This document shows positions 4,801 to 7,427 of a stretch of DNA of 7,427 bases, in pieces. The notes beneath the pieces were generated by a model that was given only the letters and a program-made list of their open reading frames with translations, made no database searches and was not told the DNA's origin. The stretch is taken from the NCBI GenBank assembly GCA_947369305.1, contig CANBLA010000047.1, positions 1 to 7,427 of the forward strand. The letters run 5' to 3'. Position 1 is the stretch's first letter; each line of letters starts with the position of its first letter. This stretch comes from an uncultured Clostridia bacterium (GTDB taxonomy: Bacteria; Bacillota_A; Clostridia; TANB77; CAG-508). Position numbers and translations under genes: made by a program.

Positions 4801-7404
4801 ATGATTCATATAAAAATTTATGCAAAACATAAAAAATATTTATCGAAAATAAGTGTTTTTTTTAAAGAAATAAACACTTTCGAAAAGCACTATATTACAG
4901 CCAAAACACAGAAAAATTTACTTCGAAACTATAAACCCATTTATCAGTTTTTTAAAGTTCGTTTCAAAAATAAACAAATCAAAAAATTTCTGAAACTTTA
5001 TTCTAATTTAGAAAATTTTATCCAAGCCCAAAACAGCATTTATTTAAAAAATCAATTAAACAACTATGAAGATTTGCTCAACAATATTGACGGCAAAAGC
5101 TTAGATTTACAACAAAAAATGGCAGTTGTAAGCGAAGAAACCAACAATTTAGTCATTGCCGGTGCTGGAAGTGGAAAAACACTAACCATTTCTGGAAAAG
5201 TAAAATATCTCATCGAATCCAAAAAAGCCAAACCAGACGAAATCTTGCTCATTTCCTTCACCGACAAAGCTGTCAAAGAAATGACAGAACGTCTTCATCG
5301 AATTGACATTGAAGTCCAAGCCAAAACCTTTCACAAACTCGGTTTAGATATTATCACAAATTATCAAGTATCTCGTCCAACTATTGCAACAGGCGAATTT
5401 TTAGACAATATTATTACCGATTATTTCAAAAAAGAAATTCTAAATTTTCCCAAACAAATCAAATACATCCTCGAATTCATGACTGCCTATTTATACATTC
5501 CAGAAGACATCTCCAACTTCAAAAATCTTGGTGATTATATTGATAATTTCCGAAACATCGACTACGAAACCATTCAAAGTAAATATCTAAAATCCACCCA
5601 CCAAAACAACGATAAATTCTCCCAAAAAGTCCGCCGTTTAGACGATTTAATCATTGCCAATTTTCTTTATTTGAACAACATTAATTACAAATACGATTAT
5701 TTATATCCATACAAAGCTGAAAACTCCTTTAAAAGCAAAGTAAAAATGAATTTTTATCTTCCAGAATATGATTTATATTTAGAACACTTTTCCATTGACG
5801 AAAAAGGTCGATCCAAATTTCTAACCAAATACGAAGAGCAAAAATATTTAGCGCAAATTAATTTAAAGCGAAATTTGCATTCTATCCACAACACAAAATT
5901 AATTGAAACCTATTCCTATTACAACAAAGATAAAATTTTACTTTCCAAACTACAAAATTTACTTGTGGAAAACCACGTCATTTTAAAACAAGCTAATTTG
6001 CAAGACATTTTTGAAAAAATTTATATTCTCGAAAAAGACAAACAATTCGAAGAATTTATTAAATTAATAACCACCTTCTTAAGCCTCTTTAAATCTAACA
6101 ATTTGCAATTATCTGACATCGATCATTTACTTGTGGAAAACCAAAATTTAGATAATAATTTTCTAAAATCACGCAATGAATTATTCTTAAAGATTTTTAA
6201 AAATTTCTTTGATTTCTATGAAAATTCTCTTCATTCAAGCGGAAAAATTGATTTTAATGATATGATTAATAAATCCACCCAAATCATAACTGCTGGATTT
6301 ATCCACAGTCACTATAAATATATTATTATTGATGAATATCAAGATATTTCTGTCAGTCGCTTCAAATTAATCAAAGCTTTGCAAAATGCCACAAACTCAA
6401 AAGTCATCTGCGTTGGCGACGATTGGCAATCCATTTATCGTTTTTCTGGAAGCGATATTGATTTATTTAGTAATTTTGAAAAATATTTTGGTCCATCCAA
6501 ATTTCTAAAAATCGAAAAAACTTACCGAAATTCGCAAGAACTAATTGACATTGCAAGCGATTTTGTGACCCAAAATCCTAGTCAACTAACTAAGAACTTA
6601 AAATCAGATAAACATATTGAAAATCCAATTAAAGTCATGGCTTATTCTGAAAATATAGTAGAAGCAGTAGAAAACGCAATTAAAGATATTATTATCGAAT
6701 TTGGAGAAGAAGCACAAATTTTGCTTCTTGGACGCACCAAATATGATATTTTCGGCATTTTAGAAAACAACGATAAATTCGAAACAAACGAAGATTTCTC
6801 CTCAATTATTTATACGCCAATTCCTACTTTAAAAATCTCATTTTTAACTGTCCACAGGTCAAAAGGTTTAGAAGCTGACAATGTCATTTTGTTAAACATG
6901 CAAAATAATTTACTTGGGTTCCCCAATCGAATTTCTAGCGATCCAGTTTTATCTTTAGTTTTAGCCAATAAAGAAGAATATTTATATGCAGAAGAAAGAC
7001 GCCTGTTCTACGTTGCCATTACACGCACCAAAAATCGCACCTATTTAATTGCACCAGAAACGCATTATTCACAATTCCTAGAAGAACTAATTTCCAACAA
7101 TTCCGTCCAAAAACCACAAAGTGAAGATAAACTTTCCATAGAAAATCAGCCAAAATGTCTAAAATGCGGAAAAGGACATTTAATTCTACGTAGCAACAAT
7201 GCTACCAATGCAGATTTCTTAGGTTGTAGCAATTATCCACATTGCGATTTTACGATTAACGACATAAACATCTTGCAAAAACAAATCCTTTGCAAAAAAT
7301 GTGGCGGATATATTGTACAAAAACATTCTGCAAAAGGTGAGTTTTATGCTTGTTCAAATTATCCATTTTGTAAAAATGTAGAAAATTTTGGAAAAGATTC
7401 ATAA
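4801..7404 (+). CDS. Helicase IV-like UvrD/Rep (SF1A) helicase with nuclease-like insert and two zinc ribbons
   Basis: An 867-residue protein predicted to unwind DNA 3' to 5' using ATP. Seen, in order: a basic N-terminal region (1-98); Q motif LDLQQ (101-105); Walker A AGAGSGKT (120-127); motif Ia LLISFTDKAV (149-158); a long insert including a DUF559/Vsr-like segment (about 281-372); motif II DEYQD (511-515); motif III VGDDWQSIYRFSG (538-550); motif IV KTYRNS (573-578); motif V TVHRSKGLEAD (683-693), typical of helicase IV; motif VI RRLFYVAITRTK (733-744). Two topoisomerase-type C4 zinc ribbons follow: Cys 786, 789, 809, 815 and Cys 831, 834, 851, 857. All helicase motifs are intact. In the insert the expected PDF reads MNF (Asn317), while the EHF glutamate (Glu328) is kept, so nuclease activity is doubtful. 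The gene has its own strong promoter. The ATG is the only standard start available, although its ribosome site is badly spaced. The role is probably DNA repair or recombination. Confidence 0.92.
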   Translation: MIHIKIYAKHKKYLSKISVFFKEINTFEKHYITAKTQKNLLRNYKPIYQFFKVRFKNKQIKKFLKLYSNLENFIQAQNSIYLKNQLNNYEDLLNNIDGKSLDLQQKMAVVSEETNNLVIAGAGSGKTLTISGKVKYLIESKKAKPDEILLISFTDKAVKEMTERLHRIDIEVQAKTFHKLGLDIITNYQVSRPTIATGEFLDNIITDYFKKEILNFPKQIKYILEFMTAYLYIPEDISNFKNLGDYIDNFRNIDYETIQSKYLKSTHQNNDKFSQKVRRLDDLIIANFLYLNNINYKYDYLYPYKAENSFKSKVKMNFYLPEYDLYLEHFSIDEKGRSKFLTKYEEQKYLAQINLKRNLHSIHNTKLIETYSYYNKDKILLSKLQNLLVENHVILKQANLQDIFEKIYILEKDKQFEEFIKLITTFLSLFKSNNLQLSDIDHLLVENQNLDNNFLKSRNELFLKIFKNFFDFYENSLHSSGKIDFNDMINKSTQIITAGFIHSHYKYIIIDEYQDISVSRFKLIKALQNATNSKVICVGDDWQSIYRFSGSDIDLFSNFEKYFGPSKFLKIEKTYRNSQELIDIASDFVTQNPSQLTKNLKSDKHIENPIKVMAYSENIVEAVENAIKDIIIEFGEEAQILLLGRTKYDIFGILENNDKFETNEDFSSIIYTPIPTLKISFLTVHRSKGLEADNVILLNMQNNLLGFPNRISSDPVLSLVLANKEEYLYAEERRLFYVAITRTKNRTYLIAPETHYSQFLEELISNNSVQKPQSEDKLSIENQPKCLKCGKGHLILRSNNATNADFLGCSNYPHCDFTINDINILQKQILCKKCGGYIVQKHSAKGEFYACSNYPFCKNVENFGKDS

Positions 7405-7427
7405 ATGCACAAAATAGAAATAAATTT
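7405..7427 (+). CDS. Possible start of a following gene, cut by the window edge
   Basis: An ATG follows the helicase TAA directly (TAAATG), and the frame stays open for the seven codons to the window end (MHKIEIN). A weak GGA-containing purine stretch inside the helicase C-terminus lies about ten bases upstream, and no terminator intervenes before the edge. If real, it would be co-transcribed with the helicase. Too little is visible to say what it encodes. Confidence 0.3.

Noticed and set aside
5064..5276. Minus-strand open frame of 70 codons
   Set aside because: It is antisense to the helicase Q motif and Walker A region, which are clearly coding on the other strand.
1..7427. Alternative genetic code with TGA as glycine (Absconditabacteria/Gracilibacteria)
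   Set aside because: All large genes are uninterrupted under the standard code, none has in-frame TGA, and the AraC-type gene ends with TGA in its terminator stem.

Overview
The window is very AT-rich and has strong purine-rich ribosome binding sites, near-consensus sigma-70/sigma-A promoters (several with an extended TGn -10) and intrinsic hairpin-plus-T-tract terminators. TGA is used as a stop: the AraC-type gene ends in TGA inside its own terminator. Together these suggest a low-GC bacterium of the Bacillota/Mycoplasmatota type. Fusobacteriota or another low-GC lineage cannot be excluded from this sequence alone. I see no rRNA, tRNA, insertion sequence or CRISPR array.

Layout. Positions 1-318 hold no convincing gene. 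They are G-rich relative to C, opposite to the rest of the window, and end at a plus-strand terminator (319-360). A second terminator (362-408) faces it and closes a minus-strand block. Read in the direction of transcription, that block is: a Rob-like AraC-family regulator (4478-3675) with its own terminator; a HerA/VirD4-like P-loop ATPase (3601-1700) overlapping by 8 bases a cysteine-rich repeat protein (1707-997); and a GNAT acetyltransferase (907-416) with its own near-consensus promoter. Each of the three units has a recognisable -10 element.

To the right is a 322-base divergent intergenic region. It holds the regulator's promoter, a perfect dyad, an orphan plus-strand promoter and terminator that may delimit a small RNA of about 100 nt, and a very strong promoter for the last gene. 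That gene (4801-7404) encodes an 867-residue helicase IV-like superfamily 1 helicase with a DUF559/Vsr-like nuclease-type insert and two C-terminal topoisomerase-type zinc ribbons. A further reading frame may begin immediately after its stop.

How the genes may work together. The best candidate for an undescribed system is the translationally coupled ATPase plus cysteine-rich protein. HerA/VirD4-type motors usually act with a partner (a nuclease, relaxosome or secretion channel), but no recognisable partner is present, so the cysteine-rich protein is the obvious candidate. That link is inference. The helicase, regulator and acetyltransferase look like independent accessory or housekeeping genes.
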